A stretch of 61,197 nt of DNA from Microcaldota archaeon. Lineage in GTDB: Archaea > Micrarchaeota > Micrarchaeia > Micrarchaeales > CABMGC01. The stretch is taken from positions 1 through 61,197 of the forward strand of contig JAJZJQ010000006.1 of NCBI GenBank assembly GCA_021851065.1, in the 5' to 3' direction. Position 1 is the stretch's first letter; each line of letters starts with the position of its first letter. The position numbers were made by a program, and so were the translations under genes. This document shows, piece by piece, positions 23,644 to 33,038 of the stretch. The notes under the pieces were generated by a model. That model had not been told where the DNA came from. It saw nothing but the letters and a program-made list of their open reading frames with translations, and did no database searches.

Positions 23644-24831
23644 ATGCCAGACCTTACCAGAACAGCCCAAAAGGTGCTTGAAAGGATAAAAAATGACCCG
23701 AAGGTAGCCGAAAACAACAAGAAATACGTCGAAGACTTCATAGTTTTCCTCCAGGCAAAAGGTGCGCACCAAAGAACCGTCGAAAAATATGTTTACCAGT
23801 ATGAACGATTCCTCAAGGCAATTGGCGGGTAAGTTGATCTCCTCAAGGCAGAAAGGCCTGAGCTGGAGCGTGCAATTGCAAAAATAAACAATCTTGACAT
23901 GGCCGGAGATGAGAAGAGAAAGACAAAGGTCATGATAAAGGTATTCTACAAGCACTTTATAGGAGAAGATTTGTATTATCCAAAGCAGATTGCATGGATA
24001 AAGACAAGCTGCGCAAAGAACAGGATGCTGCCTGAGGATCTTCTGAGCGAAGAGGAAGTAATGAAGATGCTCGACTCCTCGCGCAGCCTGAGGGATAGGG
24101 CCATAATTGCGCTGCTGTACGATACTGGTATGAGGATAGGGGAACTGGAAAACCTGAGAAGGAAGGACATAGATACTGCTTCCGAACCTGCACATGTAAC
24201 GGTTAATGGCAAGACCGGGATGAGAAGGGTGCCCATAATGTTCAGTGTCCCTTATGTTGTACAATACATTAATTCAATGAGTGACATAAAGCCAAACGAT
24301 TCACTATGGCTTACAAGCGGAACATGGAGCAACTCCGGCAAGGTAATAGAGTCTGATGGGATAAGGCAGCAGTTGAAGAAGATAGCAAAGAGGGCAGGGA
24401 TTGACAAGAGAATATATCCACATCTCTTCAGGCACAGCAGGGCAAGCAATTATGCAAACAAGCTCACCGAGCAGCAGCTGAAGATGTTCTTCGGATGGAC
24501 CGGAGACAGCAAGATGGCTGCAACTTATGTTCATCTTAGTGGAAGAGACATTGACAATGCAGTGCTCCAGGCAAACGGAGCCAAGCCCAAAGAGATCGAG
24601 ACGGAGGTCAAGCTCAAGGTAAAGGTATGTCCAAGATGCAGATTTGACAATACCATGAGTTCTACATATTGCAACAGATGCGGATCAGCATTGGACATAA
24701 AGACTGCTGTTGAGCAGGCAAATGAGGAAAAACTAAGAGAGGATGCAGAGGAGTCAATATCAGATGATAAGCACATGCCAGATATGGCGCACAGGTATTT
24801 TGAGAAGAAAAGAAGGGAGAGAAAGAATTAA
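23644..24831 (+). pseudogene. XerA-like tyrosine integrase interrupted by an in-frame TAA
   Basis: One reading frame encodes a full integrase of 395 codons except for TAA at 23830-23832 (codon 63). Before it lies the helical core-binding domain (RTAQKVLERIKNDPKVAENN onward). After it come VDLLKAERPELERAI and the catalytic domain with Arg in TGMRIGEL, HLFRHSRAS (HxxR) and the tyrosine in AATYVHLSG. The second histidine position is Trp in FFGWTGDSK, as in several archaeal integrases. A C-terminal zinc ribbon (CPRC and CNRC) follows. The catalytic part could still be made from ATG 23899. A nonsense mutation is the simplest reading; a sequencing error or recoding is possible. Confidence 0.8.
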
Positions 24832-24853
24832 TATATGCTGATCTGTGATTCAG

Positions 24854-25510
24854 ATGGCAGACGAAAAGAAGAGGAACTACCTTGCAATAAGCTCAATAAG
24901 CATGCTTGGCAGCTGCGAAGTCAAGTTCTACGACACTATGTTCACGCCTAGGGTAGTGACCAGGAAGATGCAGATCGGCACTGACAACCACAGGAAGATG
25001 GTTGAGAAGCTTCCGGGGATAAGCAAGGAGCAGATGCTTTCCGACATAAGGAACGGGAAGAGCTGTGCATTCAGGGAGGTTTTTGTGCTGGACCAGAAGC
25101 TGAAGACCATTGGAAGAATGGATGAGATAAGGTTCCAGGACGGCTTTGCTGCGGATGGCAGGAGAAGGGGCATACTGATAGACGACAAGTTCACCAGGGC
25201 CAATTACGGGGGGATTCCATTGTACTACAGGCTGCAGCTTGCCGCCTATGCATGTGCAGTTGAAAACTCGCCTGATTTCTCAGGCATATGCACCATGGAA
25301 AAGGCAATGCTTGTATGCAGGAATTCCGTTACCAGGCAGGTAACAAGGGTGTTTGAAGCGGATGAGGGAACAGTCGGCGTATGGAAATCCAATACCCCCG
25401 AGGCGATAGCAGATGGATGGAGGATATACAACAAGGAGAAAGCGCCGGAGCACAGGAGATTTGATGTGGAGAACGGCGAATGGATTGGATGCTACTGCGA
25501 TTCCGCTTAG
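24854..25510 (+). CDS. PD-(D/E)XK nuclease, Cas4/RecB-like
   Basis: The 218-residue protein has the RecB/Cas4-type nuclease core: an early His46 in GTDNHRKM, GRMDEIRF with Asp90, the catalytic ILIDDKF (Asp110-x-Lys112), and QLAAY (128-132), the QxxxY motif. Cysteines at 21 and near the end (CYCD) could hold an iron-sulfur cluster as in Cas4, but only in part. No CRISPR array or other cas gene is present. It follows the integrase by 22 bp, so it probably belongs to the mobile element and processes DNA ends. An in-frame GTG at 24845 is an alternative start. Confidence 0.75.
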   Translation: MADEKKRNYLAISSISMLGSCEVKFYDTMFTPRVVTRKMQIGTDNHRKMVEKLPGISKEQMLSDIRNGKSCAFREVFVLDQKLKTIGRMDEIRFQDGFAADGRRRGILIDDKFTRANYGGIPLYYRLQLAAYACAVENSPDFSGICTMEKAMLVCRNSVTRQVTRVFEADEGTVGVWKSNTPEAIADGWRIYNKEKAPEHRRFDVENGEWIGCYCDSA

Positions 25511-25654
25511 GGTACGCTTATTGCAGCTTCAGTGCTGCGAGGAGAAATCGATATGGTAGCTTTCTTTTACTCCATGCCCTGCTGAGTAGACTATAACAGC
25601 CTTTTCAAAAATTTGCAGTAGTGGAAGTTGTAACACCTTTTGGTTTGGCTATAG

Positions 25655-26539
25655 TCATTTTGTGATGAATGTGCCGTTAGGATATGAGAGCTCCGAATAT
25701 CCGCTGAAATTCAAGATGGATACGGATACGTTAGAGGCAATCAAATGGGGCATATTTGCTGCATATACTGTTTCAGTGGAAGAAGTAGTGCTGTTTATCT
25801 CCCCTATCCCCATTGTAGCGTCATTTCCATGGATAGCGTTAGCCTCCCACTCCGAAGAGGAGTTTATTGCAGGCTGGTATATAACCATCGGATGCAGAAC
25901 ATGGGTAGGATATGTTGTATAGGCATACTGGGACATTAAACCTGTGAATTCTCCATTCATCCCTGATTCGACAAAATGCGAAGCTGAGATGTTGAAGAAA
26001 ATGACTCTGTGCGGAGTCGAATTTGGATGGGTCCAGTCGTTGAATTTTAAATACATAACATTGTCCTTAAGTTGCATCACTAGCAAAACCTTATCACCAT
26101 AAGATGGCGGTGCGTATGAGAGTACATTGAGGTCCGGATAGGAGAATGCGCCATTTGGATATGCAACTCTGTAGACAATATGCGGACCGCTAATTCTAGT
26201 GCCATTCGCGAGAGCGATGTTGACTGTGGCAATGCCAAATTGGCACCAAAAGCCGGTGTCAGTAAGGCCGTCTATTAAAAAAAATGAGGAATTAGTCGGA
26301 TCTGCGCCCTTTGGTATCGTAACATTGTACATTAAAATAGTGGCATTGGTGGGAATCGTCAGCGCTTCTTGCTGGAGATAGACTCCCGTGCTGTTGTTCT
26401 GCACCGATGCATTATTGTGCGTGAAGAAGTGCGTTGTGAGATTTATGGAAAAGCCAACGTGATATACTGTGATCAGGACTACTGCAGCAGCTATCGCAAG
26501 TAGGCCAATTCCAAATACGATCTTCGCTCTCTGTTGCAT
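25655..26539 (-). CDS. Secreted or membrane-anchored protein with single N-terminal TM
   Basis: Unrecognised 294-residue protein. Residues 7-30 form one hydrophobic segment (FGIGLLAIAAAVVLITVYHVGFS), followed by an extracellular region with at least ten N-x-S/T sequons (NLTT, NNAS, NNSTG, NATI and others) and beta-rich sequence. There is one cysteine (WCQFG). Start 26539 (MQQRAK) is preferred because the hydrophobic segment then follows a short basic N-terminus; the frame is open to 26572. It lies 110 bp downstream of the larger surface protein on the same strand and may share its transcript. Confidence 0.6.
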   Translation of the reverse strand: MQQRAKIVFGIGLLAIAAAVVLITVYHVGFSINLTTHFFTHNNASVQNNSTGVYLQQEALTIPTNATILMYNVTIPKGADPTNSSFFLIDGLTDTGFWCQFGIATVNIALANGTRISGPHIVYRVAYPNGAFSYPDLNVLSYAPPSYGDKVLLVMQLKDNVMYLKFNDWTHPNSTPHRVIFFNISASHFVESGMNGEFTGLMSQYAYTTYPTHVLHPMVIYQPAINSSSEWEANAIHGNDATMGIGEINSTTSSTETVYAANMPHLIASNVSVSILNFSGYSELSYPNGTFITK

Positions 26540-26650
26540 TACGCATACCTGCCGCTTAACGCGGATCTGCATTCATCGTTGCACAAGCCATTAATAATAA
26601 CTTTGCCGTCTGCGCGCAGCAGAAGATACTCTGCCCTGCTATGTTTTCAT

Positions 26651-28987
26651 TCATGTGGATGATAATACAGCCACCGGAGCGGAATAAGTTATTGTTAATA
26701 GAGCAGCATCCCCTAGCAGACTCGAAGCCAGCTTTATTACTGTCCAACAGGCACTCTCTTCCGTAGAGCAGCTTGCAACTACTCCATCAATGAAATTGCT
26801 TATGGCACCTCCTGCAGCATCTATAAATCCTGCTGCGGTATCCAATAGCGTTCGCTGAGATGCCAGTACAACAGCTCCTATGCTCACAGTCGCTGCCTCT
26901 GCGCAGGATACTTTGTATGGAGCTGATTCGGTGTAGTCTCCAACGGTCAACGAAGCCGAACCAGACATGAAGTCGCAGTTGTTTTCGCCGACTGTGCCTA
27001 TATTAATGTTCCCGGCTGCTTCTGCTATCTTTACATTGCTTATGGTAAAAGCGGCTTTGCCCGATGTATTGGATATGGTGAAACTATTCTGCGCAAGGGT
27101 ATATCCAGTTTCTTTTAGCACAAAGTTGTTTGTAGAGATTAGGTTAATGCTGAAGAGTGATCCCGATAAACTGTACTCGTTATTTGATATGTTGTATTTG
27201 AACGGCATCTGCGTTCCATCTGGCATGGTAAAAGTGCCGCTCAATTGCCCTCCTACAAGTGCCTGGCCTTCCGGCACATATGTGCCAAGCTGCTGTAAGG
27301 CCGCTGCCAAGAGCGTATTGCTGTTTTGGACATATTGCATATACGTCTGCAGGGAAGGTGGCTGCAGATTGAGTTGGGAAGTCACTTTTCCATCGCTGCC
27401 CTTTGCATATACCTCCAGCCCCTGGCTTATCGCCCATTCCAGTGGGCTAGGCTGTGTTACGTCATAGCTGTCCAGTACACCGTTTCCATTGGCATCTACG
27501 GAATGCGGCTGCGTAAGCTGCACGCCATTGCTTGCATACAGTGTCCATGTACTGCCAGGAGTGAATCCTGTAACATTGATATTTACGTAATTTCCCACAG
27601 CAATGTTGCCAGTTATGCTTATACCTGGCTGTTCAGTTGCAACCGAAGTGGGTGGTGCAGTACTTGTAGGCGTGGTAGTCGGAGATGTGCCCGATGACTG
27701 CGTCAGGTTTATATCCGGAGTGGCAGTTCCTGAACTGTCCTTTGCGTACACCTGCAGGTTCTGGCCCATAGCCGATGCCAATGGGCAGTTGTAAGTTATA
27801 TCATAACTCAGAGATCCGGTTCCGGTGCTGCTTAAGGAATGCGGCTGCGTAAGCTGCTGCCCATCGCTTGCATAGAGTGTCCATGTACCATTTGCTGCAA
27901 GCCCGGATACATTGAGCGTGACTGTATCGCCTATGGCGACAGTGCCGCTTATGCTCAGGTTCGGTTTGACTGTGGGCGTTGTAGTAGATGTGCCGGTTGT
28001 ACCAGTGGAACCTGATGATTGTGTCAGACTCAGATTCTCCGTGGTTACCCCTGAGCTGTCTTTTGCAAATACCGGAAGGCCTGAATTCATTGCCCCTTCA
28101 AGAGGACTGTAGTAAGTTACGTCATAAGGCAGAGATCCGGTTCCGGTGCTGCTTAAGGAATGCGGCTGCGTAAGCTGCCCGTACTTGTCGTAAAGAATCC
28201 ATGTTCCGTTAGGAGTAAGTCCTGAAACGTTGAGTGTTACGGTATCTCCTATGGCAACAGTGCCGTTTATGCTCAGCGTAGGCTGTGCCGTGGTTGTTGT
28301 AGTTGTTGGTGCAGTCGTTGTAGTGGTTGTCGATGTAGTCGTAGTAGTTGATGTAGTGGTTGTAGTTGACGATGAAGAGTTGGATACCATTGGGATTGTA
28401 ACTATTGTGTCCTCGTTCGGGGTCGGATTGTTTGTGGCTAGCCCGAAAGTGTAGCTTCCAGTTGAATATCCAGATGCAGAGACTGTGAGCGAAACAGTGC
28501 CAGAGCCTGCGTTGCTAGGGAAGCCTATGGGACAGTAAGCCAGTGATGGGTAATCCGGGCTCGTTCCGGAATATTTCTGCAACATGGGCGTATTTCCCGA
28601 AGATGTCTGCGCATCCATTTCAATAAGATAGTATCCAGGCAGGTTCAGCGTCTGTGGACCGGTGGTGCAGCTGTAGCTGTTCCCTTCGAAGGTTGCCTGT
28701 ATGTTTGCACCTGAAAGCAACTGACTTGTATTATTCTCATTATATGCAACAAAGAACATCTCAGGCGTGCTTGTGCCGCCTATGTTCATGCTTGCATCGG
28801 CTTTGGAGACTCCTGTTGCGAATCCTGCGCCAAGCGCTATGGCAGCGGCTGCGGCAACGCGCTTTGCCCTGCCGAAATGCTGCACAGTACCATTACTGTC
28901 CCTTAGCAATCCGTCAAATGCCCTGCCATGCCTCGTCCCAGCTTCATTGTCAGTCTGCCTTATCTCTCTAGGTGTTATTGTTCTCAT
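26651..28987 (-). CDS. Large surface protein with three Ig-like repeats and Thr-rich linkers
   Basis: The 778-residue protein has a signal-like hydrophobic segment (VAAAAAIALGAGFATG, ending at ADA-S). A carboxypeptidase-regulatory-like beta domain follows, then a Ser/Thr run, then three repeats of about 100 residues. Each begins ISGTVAIGDTVTLNVSG and contains WTLYxSxGxQLTQPHS, and the repeats are separated by Thr/Pro linkers. The C-terminal part (about 540-740) is a separate beta domain, and the end is hydrophobic. This is a stalk-like exported protein, probably N-glycosylated. A TATA-like box about 25-30 bp before ATG 28987 favours that start over GTG 29002. Confidence 0.72.
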   Translation of the reverse strand: MRTITPREIRQTDNEAGTRHGRAFDGLLRDSNGTVQHFGRAKRVAAAAAIALGAGFATGVSKADASMNIGGTSTPEMFFVAYNENNTSQLLSGANIQATFEGNSYSCTTGPQTLNLPGYYLIEMDAQTSSGNTPMLQKYSGTSPDYPSLAYCPIGFPSNAGSGTVSLTVSASGYSTGSYTFGLATNNPTPNEDTIVTIPMVSNSSSSTTTTTSTTTTTSTTTTTTAPTTTTTTAQPTLSINGTVAIGDTVTLNVSGLTPNGTWILYDKYGQLTQPHSLSSTGTGSLPYDVTYYSPLEGAMNSGLPVFAKDSSGVTTENLSLTQSSGSTGTTGTSTTTPTVKPNLSISGTVAIGDTVTLNVSGLAANGTWTLYASDGQQLTQPHSLSSTGTGSLSYDITYNCPLASAMGQNLQVYAKDSSGTATPDINLTQSSGTSPTTTPTSTAPPTSVATEQPGISITGNIAVGNYVNINVTGFTPGSTWTLYASNGVQLTQPHSVDANGNGVLDSYDVTQPSPLEWAISQGLEVYAKGSDGKVTSQLNLQPPSLQTYMQYVQNSNTLLAAALQQLGTYVPEGQALVGGQLSGTFTMPDGTQMPFKYNISNNEYSLSGSLFSINLISTNNFVLKETGYTLAQNSFTISNTSGKAAFTISNVKIAEAAGNINIGTVGENNCDFMSGSASLTVGDYTESAPYKVSCAEAATVSIGAVVLASQRTLLDTAAGFIDAAGGAISNFIDGVVASCSTEESACWTVIKLASSLLGDAALLTITYSAPVAVLSST
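27810..28177. repeat. 47-bp exact direct repeat within the surface protein gene
   Basis: The 47-bp segment at 27810-27856 recurs without change at 28131-28177. It encodes the QLTQPHSLSSTGTGSL part of successive Ig-like repeats. A shorter shared piece appears near 27505. Exact nucleotide identity amid diverged flanks suggests recent recombination between repeat units. Confidence 0.75.
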
Positions 28988-29454
28988 TTCAATACCCCAC
29001 ACGAATTATTCAATATCTATCAATCTCAATCGGCCCAGACTACCCTCCACGAATTGACTCCATCAGGTATCCACTTGACCGGCCTGCTGTCATCGGCGCG
29101 CTCTTGTTTCAGCTTCCTTCTTCCAAACAGCTTTCCAATCAGACCCACTTATTCACCACTATTGCAGGGTATGGGAGCAGTGTTCTCAGATGGTGCAGAG
29201 AACGGTAGCATAGGGATGGATATGCCCACCAAAAGACGTTGAACAGACCCTTTCCCCGCCCACACAAACCCCGATAAGTATTATGAAATTCCTTTTATTT
29301 AAAGGATAGCTGACCGGTCTGACTATGTCGTCAGAATTGCATAATAATATAACTAGATTTATCATGTATTTATAATATGCAATAACGTTATGTTAGCAAT
29401 TATAACGTAATATTTATATATGATAAAACTAACAGTATCTAACTGGTTGGATAA
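28988..29454. promoter_or_regulatory. Long divergent intergenic region with operator half-sites
   Basis: The stretch separates the surface protein from the second Lrp-type regulator. It contains a hairpin GTTCTC/GAGAAC near 29190-29211. ATTGCATA (29336-29343) and TATGCAAT (29376-29383) are inverted, with the same half-site as before the paralogue at 11491. A second inverted repeat is ACGTTAT/ATAACGT (29385-29391 and 29402-29408). TATA-like ATATTTATATATG follows near 29410-29422. No reading frame is supported. Confidence 0.5.
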
Positions 29455-30846
29455 ATGAAGGGGTTGCCAAAGAAGATTGCCGACGGATTCGAAAGGCTAA
29501 AGAAAGAGAATCCACCGCGCCTTGTGCTGAAGATGATAAACGGCAAGTATTATGTGTACAGAGAGCGCGGTGTATGGCTCAAGAACCTTCGCAAGAACAA
29601 AACACTTTCTGAATATCTGGGAAGAGTAACCGATGAAGGAGCATTCATAAAGAAGGCGCTGCATGCTAGGAACGACATCGGAAGCGCGAAGGCGTTGATA
29701 GAGCAGCATGGAGGGGAAATAATATGGCATAAGAGAGAAGACGGAGAAGCTATTGCAAACACTTTCCAGAATTCCGATGTAAATCAGATAGATCTTAAGA
29801 TACTTACATGCCTCAGCATGAATGCCAGGATGCCTGTGCCGAGTATAGCGAAATTAGCAGGCATTAATGAGCAGACGGCATATGCTAGAATCGCAGTTTT
29901 AGAAAAGAAACTAGGCATAAATTACCTCCTCGAATTTGATACTGAAGCTCTTGGATTTGAATCATACTTAGTACTAATTAAATTTGAAGGTCAACTGCCA
30001 CCAGTAAATGAGATCAAAGAAACCCTGAACAAAGAGCCTAAAGTGCAGTTTGCAGCCATCACAAAAGGAGAATATGATGTCATAGTATATGTACTTGATG
30101 AACATTCTACCATAGCTCAAGATAACTTATGGAAAATGATGTCGGAAACCATTCTAAGCAAGTACAATGCAAGGTGGCACATGATCCCATATGGCCAAAC
30201 CTACTCCTCTGTGCCGCTGCGCCAGGAGTTTATAGAAAAAATTCTCGCACGAAGGCAGTGGCATCGAAGAAGATTTGTGGTGATTACGCCGGCGAAGGAG
30301 GATATGCTAAAAAGGGAGTTCCTGCTCCTGAAAGAACTGAACAGGAATGCCGCTATTGATTTCTCAGAGATAGACAAGAAATATAGACTTGGCCAAGGTG
30401 CTTCGAGATATACCTATCATCAACTTATAGAAGAGGGTATAATTATACGACCAACAATTACGCTTACTAGTCTACAGACCAAGTACCTGAGCATACTTAA
30501 GACGGACACGATAAATCCCAATGAAGCTAGTAGAACTAGGGCTAATCTACTATTAGACATCGTGGAAGATGGCCAGCTAACAAACAAGTACTCATTAATA
30601 GGCAATATAAGCATACCAGAAGGTGCTGTTATGTTCATGAATGTAGCAACTGAAGGAGAGCTGGAACAAGAGATAGACAAGTTAATTAGGGAATGGAAAG
30701 GTGTTATAGTCAGCAGCCTTATAGTTACTGATGTCCTAATAGGATCGTTATACTACAGGCGACTAGATAATAAATATTCCAGACAGTACGCAACACTCAT
30801 AAGATTAAATAAAATAGAACCTACCACACCCCAAGACTATGAATAA
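29455..30846 (+). CDS. Double-HTH Lrp/AsnC-type regulator with transposase-like N-terminal module, paralogue 2
   Basis: The 463-residue protein aligns along its whole length with the one at 11491. The N-terminal module is at residues 24-66 (NGKYYVYR, LSEYLGRV, GAFIKKA). The first HTH is IDLKILTCLSMNARMPVPSIAKLAGINEQTAYARI (about 112-146), and the RAM-like domain is about 160-235. The second HTH-like segment is LKREFLLLKELNRNAAIDFSEIDKKYRLGQGASRYTYHQLIEEGII (about 283-328), with an effector-like C-terminus. It is more A+T rich than paralogue 1, so the two were probably acquired or have evolved separately. Palindromes upstream suggest self-regulation. Confidence 0.75.
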   Translation: MKGLPKKIADGFERLKKENPPRLVLKMINGKYYVYRERGVWLKNLRKNKTLSEYLGRVTDEGAFIKKALHARNDIGSAKALIEQHGGEIIWHKREDGEAIANTFQNSDVNQIDLKILTCLSMNARMPVPSIAKLAGINEQTAYARIAVLEKKLGINYLLEFDTEALGFESYLVLIKFEGQLPPVNEIKETLNKEPKVQFAAITKGEYDVIVYVLDEHSTIAQDNLWKMMSETILSKYNARWHMIPYGQTYSSVPLRQEFIEKILARRQWHRRRFVVITPAKEDMLKREFLLLKELNRNAAIDFSEIDKKYRLGQGASRYTYHQLIEEGIIIRPTITLTSLQTKYLSILKTDTINPNEASRTRANLLLDIVEDGQLTNKYSLIGNISIPEGAVMFMNVATEGELEQEIDKLIREWKGVIVSSLIVTDVLIGSLYYRRLDNKYSRQYATLIRLNKIEPTTPQDYE

Positions 30847-31067
30847 ACAAAAATCGCAATGTTACTTTTCAGTACGACGCATTCATATTATCACCATCCA
30901 CTCAGTAAGTCCCATTCTAAATCTCCCTTTAGTATCCGCCATTTCCCATCTCCACGCCTAATATGATCCGTTCCTCATGCCACAACCAAGTCTGTTCAAT
31001 TTACAATTGGTAGTATCACTTTTAAAGGTTTTCCATGAGATTAGGTGTAGTGATCTGGGGCGCCGTT
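30847..31067. other. Gene-free stretch with promoter of the methyltransferase fragment
   Basis: A T-rich region follows the regulator stop codon. A TATA-like CTTTTAAAGG at about 31018-31027 lies roughly 40 bp before the ATG at 31068. Nothing else is recognised. Confidence 0.35.
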
Positions 31068-31182
31068 ATGAAGGCAACAGAGGATGCGCATGGCCAGGTA
31101 ATCTGGAAGTACTACAACAAGGAGCGCAGCTTCGATGTGGTTGAGCGTGATGACGGATACGTAAACGTGGACGAGGGCGCTG
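31068..31182 (+). pseudogene. 5' fragment of a SAM-dependent methyltransferase
   Basis: The frame starting at 31068 reads MKATEDAHGQVIWKYYN then SFDVVERDDGYVNVDEGAG. This matches the opening of archaeal class I methyltransferases, which begin DAxGxxIxxYYxxxxxFEIVERDDGYIxxxxG and then continue with a Rossmann domain. Here the similarity ends abruptly at about 31180 and the downstream DNA encodes a beta-propeller in another frame. The promoter and start of the gene have therefore been cut off from its body by a rearrangement. The family call is from pattern memory. Confidence 0.55.
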
Positions 31183-32898
31183 GTGGCAAACTACCTAAGC
31201 CAGGCCCCAGGCAACGTGGTGACGAGCAACATGAGTGCCGGGATAAGCGGTCCTATAGGTATATCATTCTCCCCGTCGGGCAGCTATGCATACTTGATGA
31301 ACTACCCCTCTAATCTTGTGATAATAAGCACACCATCCAACTCGGTAGTGGGCGCCATAACACGGGGCCTTTATGATGCGCAGTGGGTTGCCATAGCTCC
31401 TTCTGGCACATATGCATACGTGACTAATTACGCTGCAGACAACGTAGTCATAATAGACACAGCGACCAACACTGTAAGTGCGTCGATATCTGGCGGCTTC
31501 GACTTTCCGTATGGCGTCGCCTTCTCCCCTTCTGGCACTTACGCCTATGTGGTAAACTGCAATTCCGCATGCGGCAGCGGACCTTCGAGCAACATCGTCA
31601 TAGTGAGCACGGCTTCCAATTCTGTTGTCGGTGCCATAACCTCCGGCTTCGACAATCCTTATGACGTGGCGTTCTCCAAGGACGGATCGTACGCATACGT
31701 GACAAACTACAACAGCGCAAACGTGGTGATAATAAGCACATCCTCCAACTCCGTTACAGGGGCCATAACCTACAACGGATTCTCCAATCCCTACAGCGTG
31801 GCCTTCTCTCCCTCCGGCACTTACGCATATGTTGGTGACGGGGAAGCATCCAAGGTGTTCATCGTGGACACAGCCACCAACACTGTGACTGGTTCCATCG
31901 CAGCGTCTGTGCACGGTCCCTATGGCATCGCCTTCTCTCCCTCGGGAACGTATTCTTACATATCTGAATATTTCCTCAGCAAGGTTGACGTAGTGGGCAC
32001 GGGCTATCCTGACAACGGGTTCACATACAGCATCCCATCCGGCCAGGATGGCAGCACCCTTGTAGCTAATGTTGCCGTAACGGACAGCAGCGGCCATAGC
32101 GCAAATTCCATCAATACTGGCATACTGTACGTCTCATCCCAAGCCACCACGCTACCGCAGGGCGGAGGGCTTGCGATACGGGGCAGCGGAGGAAGCGGAG
32201 TAAGCACACAGATCAGCTCCTCCACATCCAGCACCACTTCGATAGCCTCGACTACCACAGTCTCACCTACCGCAACTGTGCAGTCTATACTGCCAACATC
32301 CACAATCCCGCAGCCTCCAATCGAGATATCTGTGGTACCTACTGGAGAAACAACTCCGCAACTGTGTAGCGGCGACTCATACGGATACAATATAACCTAT
32401 ACTTCTCTTGGGACGACGTTTGAGGTTGCTCCAGGGGTACACGGTTGCTTCAACATGACTGCCATCAATGCCACTTCTGGGCATTTCAGCAATTCAAACG
32501 GGCTTATCGAGGCTGTCAATTTCACGACCAGCAACAATAACATCACCCCGGAAGCCATTATGCATTATCCATGCAGCTACTCATCCTATGGCGTGGCGCC
32601 GTTCATACTGGGAAACGGCAGCTGGTCTGAGATAAGGCCATTCGTTGTGAATGCCATGGCATGCTCTGTCACGTTTGCAGTGCCTAGCGACCCGGTTATA
32701 GCAATAATGCGGATCAACGTGCAGAACCAGACCAGGAGTGCAACTACCTCGATCACAGCGACCCAGCCAAAACAGCAGTCAGGTTTTCTGCTTCTGCTAT
32801 GTGTGATAATCGCCGTAGTGATACTGGCGATTGCTGCCTTATCCGTCCTGTCCAGAAGAAGGCGAAGGAGAGGATTTAGGAGACGCAGGTTCAGATAG
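31183..32898 (+). CDS. YVTN beta-propeller surface protein, 5'-truncated, C-terminal membrane anchor
   Basis: The 571-residue frame contains about six YVTN-type propeller blades (SGTYAYVTNY, NVVIIDTATNTV, FSPSGTYAY repeats) over residues 20-290. A Ser/Thr linker follows, then a beta domain with YPCSYSSYGVAPFILGNGSW (about 458-477), a transmembrane helix (LLLLCVIIAVVILAIAALSVL) and an Arg-rich tail. There is no signal peptide: the frame begins inside a blade, only about 20 bases after a stop codon, where a methyltransferase fragment ends. The GTG at 31183 is the first possible start but may not be used. It is probably a truncated remnant, or a recombined gene needing an upstream start. Confidence 0.6.
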   Translation: MANYLSQAPGNVVTSNMSAGISGPIGISFSPSGSYAYLMNYPSNLVIISTPSNSVVGAITRGLYDAQWVAIAPSGTYAYVTNYAADNVVIIDTATNTVSASISGGFDFPYGVAFSPSGTYAYVVNCNSACGSGPSSNIVIVSTASNSVVGAITSGFDNPYDVAFSKDGSYAYVTNYNSANVVIISTSSNSVTGAITYNGFSNPYSVAFSPSGTYAYVGDGEASKVFIVDTATNTVTGSIAASVHGPYGIAFSPSGTYSYISEYFLSKVDVVGTGYPDNGFTYSIPSGQDGSTLVANVAVTDSSGHSANSINTGILYVSSQATTLPQGGGLAIRGSGGSGVSTQISSSTSSTTSIASTTTVSPTATVQSILPTSTIPQPPIEISVVPTGETTPQLCSGDSYGYNITYTSLGTTFEVAPGVHGCFNMTAINATSGHFSNSNGLIEAVNFTTSNNNITPEAIMHYPCSYSSYGVAPFILGNGSWSEIRPFVVNAMACSVTFAVPSDPVIAIMRINVQNQTRSATTSITATQPKQQSGFLLLLCVIIAVVILAIAALSVLSRRRRRRGFRRRRFR

Positions 32899-33038
32899 CA
32901 AGAAGCCGCATGCTATGTGCATCGTGCCGCATACACCTAAGAAATCCGGCTAGGCATGTACTGATTTCCATGCCCTAAGGTGTTCGTGGCCTCTTCTGCA
33001 GTGCAAAGCCCCTCCCTTCTGCACCTTTGCAATCTGGA

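Noticed and set aside
24845-24860. Shared GTGATTCA(G/A)ATGGCA leader before two genes (24845 and 48225)
   Set aside because: The 14-base similarity spans the start codons of unrelated genes and may be chance. No third copy was seen.
24854-25510. Cas4-like nuclease as sign of a CRISPR system
   Set aside because: No repeat-spacer array and no other cas gene is present in the window. The gene lies directly after an integrase, so a mobile-element nuclease is the better reading.
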